Shown here: in pieces, positions 34,182 to 43,940 of the stretch
Position numbering within the stretch: position 1 is the stretch's first letter
Layout of the letters: every line of letters starts with the position of its first letter
From: Calothrix sp. NIES-4101
Lineage (GTDB): Bacteria > Cyanobacteriota > Cyanobacteriia > Cyanobacteriales > Nostocaceae
Assembly: GCA_004296455.1 (NCBI GenBank)
Contig: AP018280.1
Location: forward strand, 5,332,001 to 5,396,000
DNA length: 64,000 nucleotides
Direction of reading: 5' to 3'
Notes under the pieces: generated by a model
Told to the model about the DNA's origin: nothing
Databases searched by the model: none
Seen by the model: only the letters and a program-made list of their open reading frames with translations
Made by a program: the position numbers and the translations under genes

Positions 34182-35324
34182 TTAACCTGTAGTTTTCTTC
34201 TTGGAACTTTTCGGCTCAAAAGGTATGGATTTTTGTGCCGCTTGCGTTTCTTTTTCCTGAGTGTCAAGAATTTTTTGAACATCCTCAGGTAGGGGTTCGC
34301 GGGAGAGTATGTAGGTTTGTAGTGTTTGGAAAACGTTACCAATCACCATATACATTAATACCCCTGCTGGTAATGGGAAGAACAAAAACATCCCGGAAAA
34401 GATAACAGGGGTAATTTTATTGACAGTATCTTGGGAAGGATTAGCGTTAGTCGAATTTTGCCCAGAAAGCACTTGGCTGACATACAAGCTAATTCCAAAG
34501 AACACTACCATTGAGACAATGTCCCAGTGTATTGTGCCATCAGGATCGATCGCTCCAACTCGACCTAAAGCATCAATAAACAAAAATCCGCGATCGGCTG
34601 CTAAACCAGGAATTGTCCCTTGGATGGTAACATCACCAGCTTGCAGGGCTTCCACGTTACCTTGAGCATCAATTTTAACGCGGTCTTCGCCTTTAATTAT
34701 TTTCCATTCAGGAATTAACTTGGTTTCGGGGTGTTCTGCCAAAACTTGTTGGAATGGCTTACCTTCGAGGGTTTGGTACTCGATTCTGGTTTTCTCTCCA
34801 ACTGCCATTTTGCTACCACCAGGAAGGATGGCTGCAACCTTAATATGCTCGCCATCGCTCACATAAATATTTTGTGGTGATGTCGTAAAAGCTTGTGGTT
34901 GAATTCTTTCAATTTGTTCTGCTGGTAAAACCTGCAAGTTAACGCTGTAGTTTACTCCAGCAAATGGCGAACCCCGCAATGTGGCAAATAATGCTAGCAG
35001 TACGGGCATTTGTAACAGCAAGGGTAAACAACCCGCCAAGGGATTGCCAAACTCTTGCTGAGTTTTCATCATTTCTTCTTGCTGTTTTTTGGGATCGTCT
35101 TTATATTTTTCTTTAATTTCTGCCATCCGTTTTTGCATGACAGGTTGGACGATCCGCATTTTCCGCATATTGCGAATTTGCCCAGCACTCAGGGGATAGA
35201 GTGCCAAGCGAATGATTAACGTCAATGCTACAATTGCCAGTCCATAGCTGGGTACAATCGTATAGAACAAGTCTATAATCGGCAGCATTACGTTATTCGA
35301 GAGAAACCCGATACCAAAATCCAT
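34182..35324 (-). CDS. yidC: membrane protein insertase YidC/Oxa1, 380 aa
   Basis: It inserts membrane proteins into thylakoid and plasma membranes. Conserved helices are [38 protein letters not shown] and the late [20 protein letters not shown]. Between the second and third helices lies an insert of about 140 residues (125-265) with beta-rich, Ig-like sequence ([20 protein letters not shown]), which is unlike E. coli YidC and lies on the lumen side. The tail is basic (SSKKKTTG), suited to ribosome contact. Confidence 0.92.
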   Translation of the reverse strand: MDFGIGFLSNNVMLPIIDLFYTIVPSYGLAIVALTLIIRLALYPLSAGQIRNMRKMRIVQPVMQKRMAEIKEKYKDDPKKQQEEMMKTQQEFGNPLAGCLPLLLQMPVLLALFATLRGSPFAGVNYSVNLQVLPAEQIERIQPQAFTTSPQNIYVSDGEHIKVAAILPGGSKMAVGEKTRIEYQTLEGKPFQQVLAEHPETKLIPEWKIIKGEDRVKIDAQGNVEALQAGDVTIQGTIPGLAADRGFLFIDALGRVGAIDPDGTIHWDIVSMVVFFGISLYVSQVLSGQNSTNANPSQDTVNKITPVIFSGMFLFFPLPAGVLMYMVIGNVFQTLQTYILSREPLPEDVQKILDTQEKETQAAQKSIPFEPKSSKKKTTG

Positions 35325-35518
35325 TATTCTGAATTCAACCTGAGGTACTTAATTTTTGCCTGAATCTAATTTATCGGAATCATCATTCCCTGAAACCAGG
35401 GTTTGACTACGGATAGCCGCACAATTGCCAAGAGGGGAATGGGGGATAAAGGATGAGGGTAGAAAGATATTTACCTTTCCTCCTCCCTCCTCTGTCGCGT
35501 CTTCTCCCTTGCACCTTG

Positions 35519-35908
35519 TTATTTTTGTACTCCTACCATGCCAGGATTTTTCGCAGCAATTTGTTCGTAAATGTAATCGTAAATCTCGCGGAACTTGGGA
35601 ATTGCCCGCAACTCTAGACGGCTACCGTTTCTTAGGGTTACTACCATGTCCCCCCACATCCCCAGTCCGCGAGGCACTTTCACAACTTTAACTATTTCTG
35701 AGTAAATAATATCAGTGCGATCGCGTCCCATCCATCCGCCAATAACGGTAATGCGACGATCTGTAATCCGAAACCGTAACCACAATGCTCTGACAATTGC
35801 ACCAACTGTCAAAGGTAGCCCCAATACTGTGAAACCTATTAGTATGTTTATTATCAAGTCCCCAACGTGAGGACCACCTTCAAAATATACTTCTTCACGG
35901 ATACCCAT
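35519..35908 (-). CDS. PH-domain membrane protein, 129 aa
   Basis: Hydrophobic residues 18-45 form one or two membrane segments. A bacterial PH-like (YdbT-type) domain follows (FRITDRRITVIGGWMGRDRT, VPRGLGMWGDMVVTLRNGSR). It overlaps rnpA by 14 bases and lies in the conserved rpmH-rnpA-x-yidC-jag order, so it may support membrane insertion; this is inferred. Confidence 0.8.
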   Translation of the reverse strand: MGIREEVYFEGGPHVGDLIINILIGFTVLGLPLTVGAIVRALWLRFRITDRRITVIGGWMGRDRTDIIYSEIVKVVKVPRGLGMWGDMVVTLRNGSRLELRAIPKFREIYDYIYEQIAAKNPGMVGVQK

Positions 35909-36305
35909 TGAATACCTCGGCTAGTACCAACAACTGCTCTAATTCTTGCAGAAATTGTTGGGTTACGCACTCTTGTTGTGCAGCAGTTGGCTTCACAACA
36001 ACAACCAACCGCCAACCTGGTGATAATTTCGGCAGCAACTTCTGCAAAGCTGCTGAAATTCTTCGTTTAATACGATTACGTACTACAGCACGTTTGCTGA
36101 CTTTTGTACTGATCGAAATACCAATTCGTGCTGGTAAATTATCGTTCTTTTCATTTTTGCCAAGATTTGTTGTATTGATGGCAGCATCCTGAGAAGGTCG
36201 TAAAGCTCTTAAAGTCATGTAAGAGCCGTGCCGACGTGTCCCTTCCCGGAAAACTGCCTGAAAATCGTGACGGGATTTGAGTCTATATGCTGAAGGCAAA
36301 GCCAC
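35895..36305 (-). CDS. rnpA: ribonuclease P protein component, 136 aa
   Basis: This is the protein subunit for tRNA 5' maturation. The RNR signature lies in KRAVVRNRIKRRISAALQ. The start SAYRLKSRHDFQAVFREGTR and the substrate cleft segment are typical. An internal polar insertion (SQDAAINTTNLGKNEKNDN) between strands is longer than in E. coli. It overlaps the PH-domain gene and follows rpmH. Confidence 0.92.
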   Translation of the reverse strand: MALPSAYRLKSRHDFQAVFREGTRRHGSYMTLRALRPSQDAAINTTNLGKNEKNDNLPARIGISISTKVSKRAVVRNRIKRRISAALQKLLPKLSPGWRLVVVVKPTAAQQECVTQQFLQELEQLLVLAEVFNGYP

Positions 36306-36347
36306 TGCTGAATGTAAATGCGGTTAGCGTTAATTATTTATTTTCGC

Positions 36348-36482
36348 CTATACGCTCAAGCGGTAGCGTCCTTTGCGGCGACGCGCTTTAATCACGTTGC
36401 GTCCATCGGGTGTCCGCATCCGAGCGCGAAAACCAGATGTTCTCTTTCTTTTACGGTTAGTTCCGCCCAGCGTTCTTTGCAT
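36348..36482 (-). CDS. rpmH: 50S ribosomal protein L34, 44 aa
   Basis: The product is extremely basic: [20 protein letters not shown], then [20 protein letters not shown] and RLSV. The length is normal for L34. It heads the rpmH-rnpA-PH-yidC-jag operon; GAGGACGAAAAC lies upstream of the ATG. Confidence 0.95.
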   Translation of the reverse strand: MQRTLGGTNRKRKRTSGFRARMRTPDGRNVIKARRRKGRYRLSV

Positions 36483-36843
36483 GTTTTCGTCCTCTGAGGC
36501 AATTTTTTATATAAAAAGTCACAATCTATAATCTTACCATTATAATGCAAATCTGTAAATTGTGATTTGATGACTTGACGAGGGGGATTGAGGGCTGGGA
36601 ATAGTGTGAGTTTTCTTGCTGTTTCAGGTAAAAATTCAGCATTGCCTTTGCTTAGCCTGCCTCTCGGAACTAAATACCTGGTTCCCCTGAACAAGGCTAT
36701 CCGCAGTCAAAAAGCAAATTGTTCAACTTAAATATTTACAATTTTGATACGAATCTTTAGCGATGAGCACAAAGCTAATTGTCCAGACTAATTGTCGATC
36801 GCCAGCAGAATTTTTACTCTCGGTCTATACCCTTTGCCCCATA
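36483..36843. other. upstream region of rpmH
   Basis: No credible gene is present; a 100-codon frame across rpmH is a shadow. The operon promoter should lie here. Confidence 0.4.
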
Positions 36844-37362
36844 CTAACTACCAATATTGACAATGGCGGTACCAATGTAACGCGAAATGGGTACATCTCC
36901 AGGAGACTGAATTGCCACATTGAAGTAGTACATTCCGCCGAAAGAAGGCATTCTCATGTTTGATAGGACGATTTCAACGTTGCTACCGGCGGGAATAGCT
37001 TCTTGAGGAAAGATACTAATTGCGTGACTATCCTTATCCCACTTTACTTCTTGTAGGGGTATGTTCTTGCCTTTGACTTTAACTTCAATTTTTTTGGGAT
37101 CGAAAGAACCTTTATAGTATTCAGGGTAGGAAATTACGAGTTGGGCAACTGCGGTTTGGAGCTTTTTATTGGGAACCCTTAAGCGGAGTCGATCCCAACC
37201 GTTTGCTTGTCCGCCAAAATCGAAACGGTAATTTAACTGATTATCACCTTTAACACCACTCCAGAGGGTAAAACCAGACTGCGCCAAACTAACTCCAGAA
37301 AATCCTGTCAGCAAACAGCCAGTCATAGCTAAAGCAGATAAAAGTCCTAGGGAACGTCGCAT
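36844..37362 (-). CDS. DUF2808 exported protein, 172 aa
   Basis: I chose the ATG at 37362 because GGAGTGAG lies just before it; the upstream ATG at 37383 places this site inside the gene. The signal peptide covers residues 1-27 (cleavage after SLAQ). The mature part shows DUF2808 features (NRFDFGG-like start, LRLRVPNKKLQTAVAQLVIS, and PGDVPISRYIGTAIVNIGS). It is probably periplasmic; the role is unknown. Confidence 0.82.
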   Translation of the reverse strand: MRRSLGLLSALAMTGCLLTGFSGVSLAQSGFTLWSGVKGDNQLNYRFDFGGQANGWDRLRLRVPNKKLQTAVAQLVISYPEYYKGSFDPKKIEVKVKGKNIPLQEVKWDKDSHAISIFPQEAIPAGSNVEIVLSNMRMPSFGGMYYFNVAIQSPGDVPISRYIGTAIVNIGS

Positions 37363-37559
37363 ATTTCTCACTCCTTCAATCATTATGCAATTAGGGTCGT
37401 AACTAAACTTTACTACTGACTCGCTAATATTGGGACGTTATGCGATCGCAAAAAGTGCCATTTTTGGGAATGGGGTATACATTTTTTAAGGCTTGAATAT
37501 TTTTCCCTACTCTCCATGTATAAGTAAATGAAAAGAATTGGAATCTTTAGGTTTGACGA

Positions 37560-38768
37560 ATGGTAAAAACGACGGAAACTAATCCTAGCGGGGTCATGTG
37601 GCTACAAGTGGGGGGATTAGCCGGAATGCAGGGGGCAATTACTCTGTGTTGGCTGATTTATAACTTGTATATTCCCCAGCTATTAGTCAGCATTGGCTTT
37701 CCGAAGGGTTTTGCAATTGGGTTATTAATTATTGAAAATGCCCTGGCTGTGATTATAGAACCCTTGATGGGTGGACTTTCTGATCAGGCTAAACGTTGGC
37801 TGACTAGTCGTTTTTCATTTATTTCTGCCGGGGTAATTTTCTCTTCAGCTTCGTTTATTTTAATACCTGCAATAGTCAGTTTTTCCGAGCCTTCCGACAT
37901 CATACGCTGGATTTTCTTGTTTGTTATAGTTGGTTGGTCGATCGCTATGGCAGTTTTTCGTAGTCCGGCTATCGCTTTATTGGGAAAATATGCTCTGAAT
38001 GTAGATTTACCATTAGCAGCAAGTTGGTTGACTTTAACGGGAGGTATTATTAACGCTTTTCGTCCCATCAGTACTAATTTGATTCTGAGTGTTGGGGCTG
38101 TTTTTACCTTTGCTCTTGGTTCATTGGTTTTACTTGCTGCTGCTTTTGTACTGCGATTTGTCAATCCACCAGAAACACCTATTCCTGAAATTGTAGAATT
38201 GACAGAGAAACAACATTTCCCAGAACAATTACCAAGAGTACTATTTTTACTATTAGGAACGGGTTTTGGAATTGCTTGGGGTTCTCGGTTATTGATGGAT
38301 GTGATTGGAAAACTCCTCAAAATTGAGCTAAATACCAATGATGCTGGGGGTATGATGTTTATCCTGAGTCTGGCATTGGCTTTTGCAGCTTTACCAGCAG
38401 GTGCATTTGCTACCAAAATTGGCAACCGTAAAGCAGTCGTTTGGGCTAGCTGTACAATTTCAATATCAATGTTACTAATGTTATTTTTTGGTGCAAAACT
38501 ACTTTTGCTGATCTTAATCATTTGTACATTTAGTTTAATCCTCAACGGTGCAATTCCTTTGGTTCTATCGTTAGTGTCCAGTCAGCGCGCAGGTTTAGCA
38601 ACGGGAACGTATTTTGCTGGTAGCGGATTAGCAGGAGCTTTGCTAGCCGCTATATTTCCTCAATTAGCAACTATTTCACTTCTTCCAGAAATATTTTTGA
38701 GTGCCATAGCATTTTTAGCAGTCGGTATTTTTGTTACAGTTAGTCGTCCAATCCCGCAAATGGAATAG
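37560..38768 (+). CDS. MFS transporter, 402 aa
   Basis: Twelve hydrophobic segments occur in two halves separated by a charged loop (about 205-222, PETPIPEIVELTEKQHFPEQ). GGLSDQAKRW after helix II resembles the MFS signature and the sugar-transporter (GPH/SLC45-like) type. The substrate is unknown. It is a single gene with its own promoter region. Confidence 0.8.
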   Translation: MVKTTETNPSGVMWLQVGGLAGMQGAITLCWLIYNLYIPQLLVSIGFPKGFAIGLLIIENALAVIIEPLMGGLSDQAKRWLTSRFSFISAGVIFSSASFILIPAIVSFSEPSDIIRWIFLFVIVGWSIAMAVFRSPAIALLGKYALNVDLPLAASWLTLTGGIINAFRPISTNLILSVGAVFTFALGSLVLLAAAFVLRFVNPPETPIPEIVELTEKQHFPEQLPRVLFLLLGTGFGIAWGSRLLMDVIGKLLKIELNTNDAGGMMFILSLALAFAALPAGAFATKIGNRKAVVWASCTISISMLLMLFFGAKLLLLILIICTFSLILNGAIPLVLSLVSSQRAGLATGTYFAGSGLAGALLAAIFPQLATISLLPEIFLSAIAFLAVGIFVTVSRPIPQME

Positions 38769-39084
38769 GGATTTAATTAGGGGTTGCTGAAGAAGAAAGA
38801 AAAACTTACGTTCTCTAGATTATCTAACCAAAGAAGTCTATTTAAGTGCAAGATAATACGGTAGGATAGCCCAAAATCCTTGCATCACCGCGACCATCAG
38901 TACAAAAATGTACTGTTTGTAACTATGTACCGAAAACAGGGACAAAATCCAATCTCACCAGAGAACTTTGAACTGAGCTTTGAAGGCAAATTATCATCAG
39001 ATAACCGTTGGGTAGTTTTGGCATCTTTAATACCATGGGGAGAATTTGAAGAGGAATATTCTTACCTACAATACTTTATAGGGA

Positions 39085-40386
39085 GTAGTTTTTCACTCTC
39101 CTGCATCAAAAAAGGATTAAGAAGCAACAGGAATGGGGGGATGTTTTATACCTTTACGAGCCTGAGTAAGAACCATTGCAATATAACCCCAAGGATCAAC
39201 TTTTCTGAGACGACAAGTTTCAATGACACTCAAAACAGAGCAGTAAGCTAAACTGCCTTCAGTAGTGCGAGTACCATAGCTAATACGTCGAGCAATAACG
39301 GCATGTCGTAAAGCCCGTTCAGCCTCATTATTGGTTGCTGGTAATTGCGGATGATAAAAACACGCAACCACAGCGTCCCAATCAGCTAAAATAACCACCG
39401 ATATTTCCCTTTCTCATACCAGGGTGTTTCATCAAGGTGGATTATTTCTGACGATTGCAATTGTTCAATTAATTCCTCAACGACTGGGGAACAAGCTATT
39501 CCTACCTCTCGAATACATCTGTCGATTGTTCCGACTGACAGCGATACACCTACCCAATCGTTCAATAACTCTCTTATTTTCGGTCGGGACATACGGTATC
39601 GTATTGCAACAGAAGCAATAAACGTTGCCAGCATCGGACCGACAAGTCCATACTCCTGCAAGCTTAAATCTCTGCTTCTTCCTTCAACTACCGAAACATA
39701 CCCGACTAAAGGCTTTTCTTTTGTTTGGTGTCCACAGGTGCAAGTCGCCTGATAGTAATGATGAAGCGTACACTTTACCTCAATTCCAGACTCTAATTTT
39801 TCCAGTTCCAATACGTAATAGCCCATGTGGGGTTTTGCTTGTTGGTCTATTTCTAATCCACTGTTACACGATGCACAAGTTTTTGGGTAATGGGATATGG
39901 TTTGGTTTGGCACTAAGGGTGCTGTCCGCCATATCCCCTTAGCCCCTGGTTGTTTTCCCGGCTTTTTTAGAGCGAATCCCTTACTTTTTGGTTTTTCCCT
40001 GGATTCGGAAACAACCTTATCTTCTTGCTTTGGTTCTGTTTGTGATTCTGAGTGCGGTGTTTGTTCTTCTTGGTGTAACCCTGATTTTTCCTTACTTTTG
40101 AATTGGTCTGATGATGGGGGTAAGGAACTATTGCTCGAATTTTGCTCTAATTTTTCTAGTTGCTCGACTGCTAGTTTATGAAGATTTCCCGCAACTTCCA
40201 CCAATTTCTGCTTGTCCAGAGATTGGAAGTAGTCCCGGTTCATTTGTGCTAAGTCTTCTTTACTCAGTCGGTTCATGAGCTTTTGGTTTGCATTGCACAA
40301 TGATTTTTTACATTACCATATGAACTACACCCCTAGTTTTACCTACACTGCAAACTCTTGTTTTAGGGGGGAAAGTGAAAAACTAC
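39085..40386 (-). mobile_element. IS66 copy with 376-bp internal deletion
   Basis: The terminal repeats are the same as in the 10209-11886 copy, but the length is 1,302 against 1,678 bp. The transposase is intact to YEKGKYRWL, then joins directly to ILADWDAVVACFYHP; the first catalytic Asp remains and the second is deleted. The frame is broken at the join (39386-40300 and 39117-39398 are the two pieces). No target duplication is visible. It could be moved only by the intact copy. Confidence 0.9.
39117..40300 (-). pseudogene. IS66 transposase, internally deleted
   Basis: The N-terminal 303 residues and C-terminal 90 residues match the 519-aa transposase at 10295-11854 residue for residue as far as can be seen, with residues of about 304-428 deleted and the frame lost. 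It is non-functional. Confidence 0.9.
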
Positions 40387-40635
40387 TCTCAAACAGCAAT
40401 TGCTATTACTTTTTTAGTTATGAATCTTTCTACTCACTTGTCACGGGTTTTTTATGCCTTTTTATGTCTATTTTTGAAAAATACACCTTTTTTAGAGATT
40501 GGCATAATTAAACTTTATTATTTTGCTGGCTACAGGCGACAAAAACTTATCTTTAACCAGGCTTAAATAACTAGTCAACCCAAAAGAATTGCTTTTTCTG
40601 ACTTTTTCAGCAAGCCCTAATTAGGGCTTGATTGA

Positions 40636-41874
40636 TTACTCATCACCACTTTTGAAGATGCCAAACACCGAAGTAAAGGCATGGAGAAAAGTGCTACCGC
40701 CCACAGGGCCAATTTCGCCACCGCAGAAAAATCCACTCAGGGGAATATTATGAAAATAGTGGTGGAATAGTTGTGAGTCAAAATTAGATTTCCCATACAG
40801 TCCTTCACCCCTTCCCATGCATGAGAACATTAATGCACCAATTGGTGAACTGGTTTGGGGATTTTGGTTTTGATAGCGTTGCAGAAGATATTCCAAGTCT
40901 TCTTTTGAAGTTTGTGCGTCGCGAATGTGGAATTGTAAGCGCTGTCCCGGACGTACTTTATCACCAATTGCGATCGCACCTGCGGATGGATCGACTCCTA
41001 AAATGCTGCGAATCAAAAAATCCCCTGGTTGTAATTCCTGTTTAAATTCATCCATGGCAACGCCAACAAACAACCAATTCTGAGCTAACACTCGTTCTTC
41101 ATCGCTGAGACTGGCAATTAAATCACGTAAAACGATGAGGGGATTTTGTTCATTTAGTTCGAGAATAATATTGCGATCGCCTTTAGTAACTTGAAAGGGT
41201 TGACCAATTGGTCTACAACCTTGCGCCACAATCGTATCTAAAGTAATTTTGCCACTTAATGCAAGTCCCAGCACACCATCACGGTAAATGCGATTCTCCA
41301 AATTAGAATCTCCGCGAACATGGCAGAACAAAGCAATCCTACTACCAAAACCACCCCCAGAAGCTTGTCCTCCGACCGTTTTTGAGCCAGGATAAGCAAA
41401 GTCAATACCCTGTAATAAATCGTTAACGCCTGCGGAGAAAGAACCAGAAAAGAGAATGAATTGTGGTGTGGGATTGGGTGCAACTCCGATAAAATTAACC
41501 CAAGCATTGGGAGAGCCATCTAAATCTGGTAAATCATCGCCTTCCACATAAAAAGGTTGGACTTTAATCTCCGGCAAATGTGCTAAAGTCAAACTCAAAG
41601 CTGGCTCAGATTCCAATTCTTGAGTATCGCCGTATAAATTCGTACCAATCACACCACCTCCACAACAACCAACTAAAACGGGTAGCGATAACTTTTCTGT
41701 CAATAAGGGTAACACCCGCGAATACTCACTAGTAAAAGCAGACGAAATAAATACCAGTCCCAAATCAGCAGGTTTTGTCAATAACGAAGTTGCGCGATCG
41801 ACCACTTCAGTAATAGCTGCTTCCAATGAAGGACGGGTTGATAGGGCATTTGCCCACTGCATTTGATCTGCCAT
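40636..41874 (-). CDS. FIST-domain protein, 412 aa
   Basis: A FIST-N domain (GLVFISSAFTSEYSRVLPLL, VGCCGGGVIGTN) is followed by FIST-C (GALMFSCMGRGEGLYGKSNF, SGFFCGGEIGPVGGSTFLHA). FIST domains are small-ligand sensors, usually fused to signalling modules; here the domain stands alone, as in several cyanobacteria. The ligand is unknown. A hairpin AAGCCCTAATTAGGGCTT lies just after the stop and may be part of the neighbouring IS end. Confidence 0.87.
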   Translation of the reverse strand: MADQMQWANALSTRPSLEAAITEVVDRATSLLTKPADLGLVFISSAFTSEYSRVLPLLTEKLSLPVLVGCCGGGVIGTNLYGDTQELESEPALSLTLAHLPEIKVQPFYVEGDDLPDLDGSPNAWVNFIGVAPNPTPQFILFSGSFSAGVNDLLQGIDFAYPGSKTVGGQASGGGFGSRIALFCHVRGDSNLENRIYRDGVLGLALSGKITLDTIVAQGCRPIGQPFQVTKGDRNIILELNEQNPLIVLRDLIASLSDEERVLAQNWLFVGVAMDEFKQELQPGDFLIRSILGVDPSAGAIAIGDKVRPGQRLQFHIRDAQTSKEDLEYLLQRYQNQNPQTSSPIGALMFSCMGRGEGLYGKSNFDSQLFHHYFHNIPLSGFFCGGEIGPVGGSTFLHAFTSVFGIFKSGDE

Positions 41875-42220
41875 ATTTTTGTCAGTTCGTTAGCTTGCAA
41901 GGATACTAGGGTTTTGTGGTGCCAGAGATTTTATATTCAGAATCGTTCTATTCCTAGAAAGATAGAGCCTCTATCTCGATCATTACTACACTTGAAGCTA
42001 TTTTATATTGCAATTCTGATGGTGAATATAACTAATAGAAATATTAAAAAAACTGAGGTATATTTACCTTCGATGCGTAAATTACTATATTTGTGGTGGA
42101 GTGTAGTGTAGCAAGCATATTCAGCAGCAACTCCCTAGATATATCCATTAGACCAAGCTCAAAGGCAATTTTCCTATTTTTTATATACTGGTACAATCAA
42201 GAATTATTTAGGCAATCATC
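41875..42220. other. spacer between FIST gene and cp12
   Basis: There is no gene. The promoters of the leftward FIST gene and the rightward cp12 should both lie here. Confidence 0.4.
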
Positions 42221-42442
42221 ATGAGTGATATTCAAGACAAAATCCAAAGCGAACTCGAACAAGCCCGTGCAGTTTGTGATATTACAGGCGCAAACTCTGC
42301 TGAATGTGCTGCGGCTTGGGATGCTGTTGAAGAACTTCAAGCTGAAGCTTCTCACCAGCGCCAACAAAAGCAAAAAAACTCTCTTGAACAATATTGCGAT
42401 GACAACCCAGAGGCTGTCGAGTGCAGAGTTTACGAAGATTAG
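42221..42442 (+). CDS. cp12: CP12 Calvin-cycle regulatory protein, 73 aa
   Basis: This disordered protein clamps phosphoribulokinase and GAPDH together in the dark. The central AWDAVEELQAEASHQ motif is exact. The N-terminal Cys pair (C19, C28) and C-terminal pair (YCDDNPEAVEC) are both present, so both redox loops can form, and the tail ending VYED binds GAPDH in characterised homologues. It is a single gene. Confidence 0.95.
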   Translation: MSDIQDKIQSELEQARAVCDITGANSAECAAAWDAVEELQAEASHQRQQKQKNSLEQYCDDNPEAVECRVYED

Positions 42443-42537
42443 AATATTTAGCGCTTTGTCTTAGCGTTAGTTATTCTGCCATTAGGCATTCAGGCAAGCA
42501 ACTAAGATTTGTGTACTAGTTATCTTATACCTGGGCT

Positions 42538-42611
42538 TCAACCTCGCATCAGCAAACATACATGTGAGTTGAGGTAGTTGAATCAAGTCAAAGTTTTGAC
42601 AGAACCTCAAC
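42538..42611 (+). ncRNA. possible structured RNA with alternative stems downstream of cp12
   Basis: GTTGAGGT at 42568-42575 can pair with ACCTCAAC at 42604-42611, enclosing a smaller TCAAA-GTTTTGA stem. The upstream TCAACCTC at 42538-42545 is complementary to the same GTTGAGGT region, so two mutually exclusive hairpins are possible. No family is recognised. Confidence 0.3.
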
Positions 42612-42899
42612 GAGCCAGAAAAATGTATAGGATAGACTTTGAATCTTAGAGTTGCTTGTCTTTTTATATCTTGGTTATATCTTTGTGTTTACTGGTTTAT
42701 CCTAGCTACAGCAAGCCCTAAGTAGTTCAAATTCAGCTTGTCCCCCAGTCTTAATCATAAGTCTTTAAGTGGACGCGAGCCTCATATCCAAAACATCAAG
42801 AATTTTGGGCGATACTTTACTAAAAAACTGGCAAGTCTTGATGATGAAGTTAAATTGTTATGGTGTTAATACTTAAATTGAGTAAATTTTTGAGTAATT
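42612..42899. other. spacer with a possible IS-end fragment
   Basis: ACAGCAAGCCCTAA near 42709-42722 matches the right end of the decayed IS at 40608-40621 and may be a solo remnant. Nothing else is recognised. Confidence 0.35.
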
Positions 42900-43493
42900 A
42901 TGAAAGATGTTTGGTTTCGCTGGCTAGTCTGGCTTGATTTTCGACTAGCAATATTGTTTACCCTAGTCATACCTTTAGGTTTATTTATAGGGGCATTTTT
43001 GCAAAAAAATCAAACAATGCAGCACTTGTTGGCTATTTACTGGCGAGTGGCAAGTTTGTTCGCTATCACTCTCTACTTAGCGATCGCCCAATACCAAGTT
43101 AGCTTTATTTCGGGCTTGATGGCACGGATACTCATACCCCTCTCACTATGGTTTTGGGTAGACTTAAACGATGAAATTGAATATCAACCCAATAGCCTGA
43201 TGAAGTTAGTTTTGAACTCTTGGCGATGGGCCACTACATTTTATTGTGCATTAAGTGCGATCGCATCGATTCCATTTGTCGGTTGTGCTTTCTCCGCGAT
43301 TAACCTCAAATCAAATTATTGCCAAGTGTGGTTTGAAGCGCCCCTAGCTTTCAAGAATATTTTCCACCAAAATACCACAGCTGCTTTTCTGGGAATATTG
43401 GGAATTTTAGGTTTAATTCTTTACGTTATATTCTTGGGTTACTTTGTCATCTTTAAACTCGGCAAACAAGGGCGTACAGCAATAGAACAATAA
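42900..43493 (+). CDS. hypothetical multi-span membrane protein, 197 aa
   Basis: Five hydrophobic stretches are visible, at about residues 12-32, 42-62, 68-85, 105-130 and 155-185. An Asp-Leu-Asn-Asp-Glu motif follows the third (WVDLNDEIEY). No family is recognised; the start ATG follows GAGTAATT and the gene ends just before a repeat-like spacer. Confidence 0.6.
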   Translation: MKDVWFRWLVWLDFRLAILFTLVIPLGLFIGAFLQKNQTMQHLLAIYWRVASLFAITLYLAIAQYQVSFISGLMARILIPLSLWFWVDLNDEIEYQPNSLMKLVLNSWRWATTFYCALSAIASIPFVGCAFSAINLKSNYCQVWFEAPLAFKNIFHQNTTAAFLGILGILGLILYVIFLGYFVIFKLGKQGRTAIEQ

Positions 43494-43649
43494 AATAATT
43501 AGTGAATAGAGGCGGAGATGGGGATACAGGGAGACGCAAAGAAGAATTACAGATACATAATTTCCCGATTTAGCAATGTCGTCTTTTCTTCCCTTCCCTC
43601 TTTATTCTCTCTCCTGCTCCCACTCAATACTCAGCACTCCCAAATTTTT

Positions 43650-43940
43650 ATGATTGGTAAACGGCTTGAACAGTACACAATCAAACATCCTCAGCAGGTT
43701 TTACTCGTCACAGTAGAAATTAACGACGAAGAAGATCAAATTGCAATATTTAAAGGCTTCTCTAGTTCTTTAGTACGTCCAACTAACTTTGATCCCGATG
43801 TTCCAGTTTTACCTGATGACGCTAAAGTCCTCAGTATTGATATAGTTGCAAGCCCCTATAATCCAGACGCACCTCGTTATCTGGAACAAAATTTATCTTG
43901 GGATATAATGCAAGTCCGGTTATCTAATTTAGGTATGTAA
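43650..43940 (+). CDS. conserved hypothetical protein, 96 aa
   Basis: I chose the ATG at 43650 (MIGKRLEQYTIKHPQQVLLV). A longer frame from 43518 reads through a spacer of the dispersed-repeat type and is probably not translated. The protein is acidic and soluble with FKGFSSSLVRPTNFDPDVPV and a C-terminal WDIMQVRLSNLGM. It resembles small conserved proteins shared by cyanobacteria and plastids; the function is unknown. Confidence 0.65.
   Translation: MIGKRLEQYTIKHPQQVLLVTVEINDEEDQIAIFKGFSSSLVRPTNFDPDVPVLPDDAKVLSIDIVASPYNPDAPRYLEQNLSWDIMQVRLSNLGM

Larger units (their letters stand above)
38778..40625. mobile_element. decayed IS (IS5/IS1182-like) carrying a nested IS66 derivative
   Basis: The outer ends are imperfect inverted repeats (TTAGGGGTTGCTGAAGAAG at the left, CTTTTTCAGCAAGCCCTAA at the right). 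Inside, 38925-39084 encodes a DDE-transposase N-terminus (MYRKQGQNPISPENFELSFE, GKLSSDNRWVVLASLIPW) and 40387-40500 encodes a plausible C-terminal piece (AIAITFLVMNLSTHLSRVFY). The centre is missing and replaced by the IS66 derivative. Family assignment of the outer IS is tentative. Confidence 0.6.

Noticed and set aside
38880-39251. 123-aa open frame as a gene
   Set aside because: It is a chimera of a broken transposase N-terminus and IS66 terminal sequence.
43518-43649. N-terminal extension of the 96-aa gene
   Set aside because: The extension reads through repeat-type spacer sequence and has no family character.
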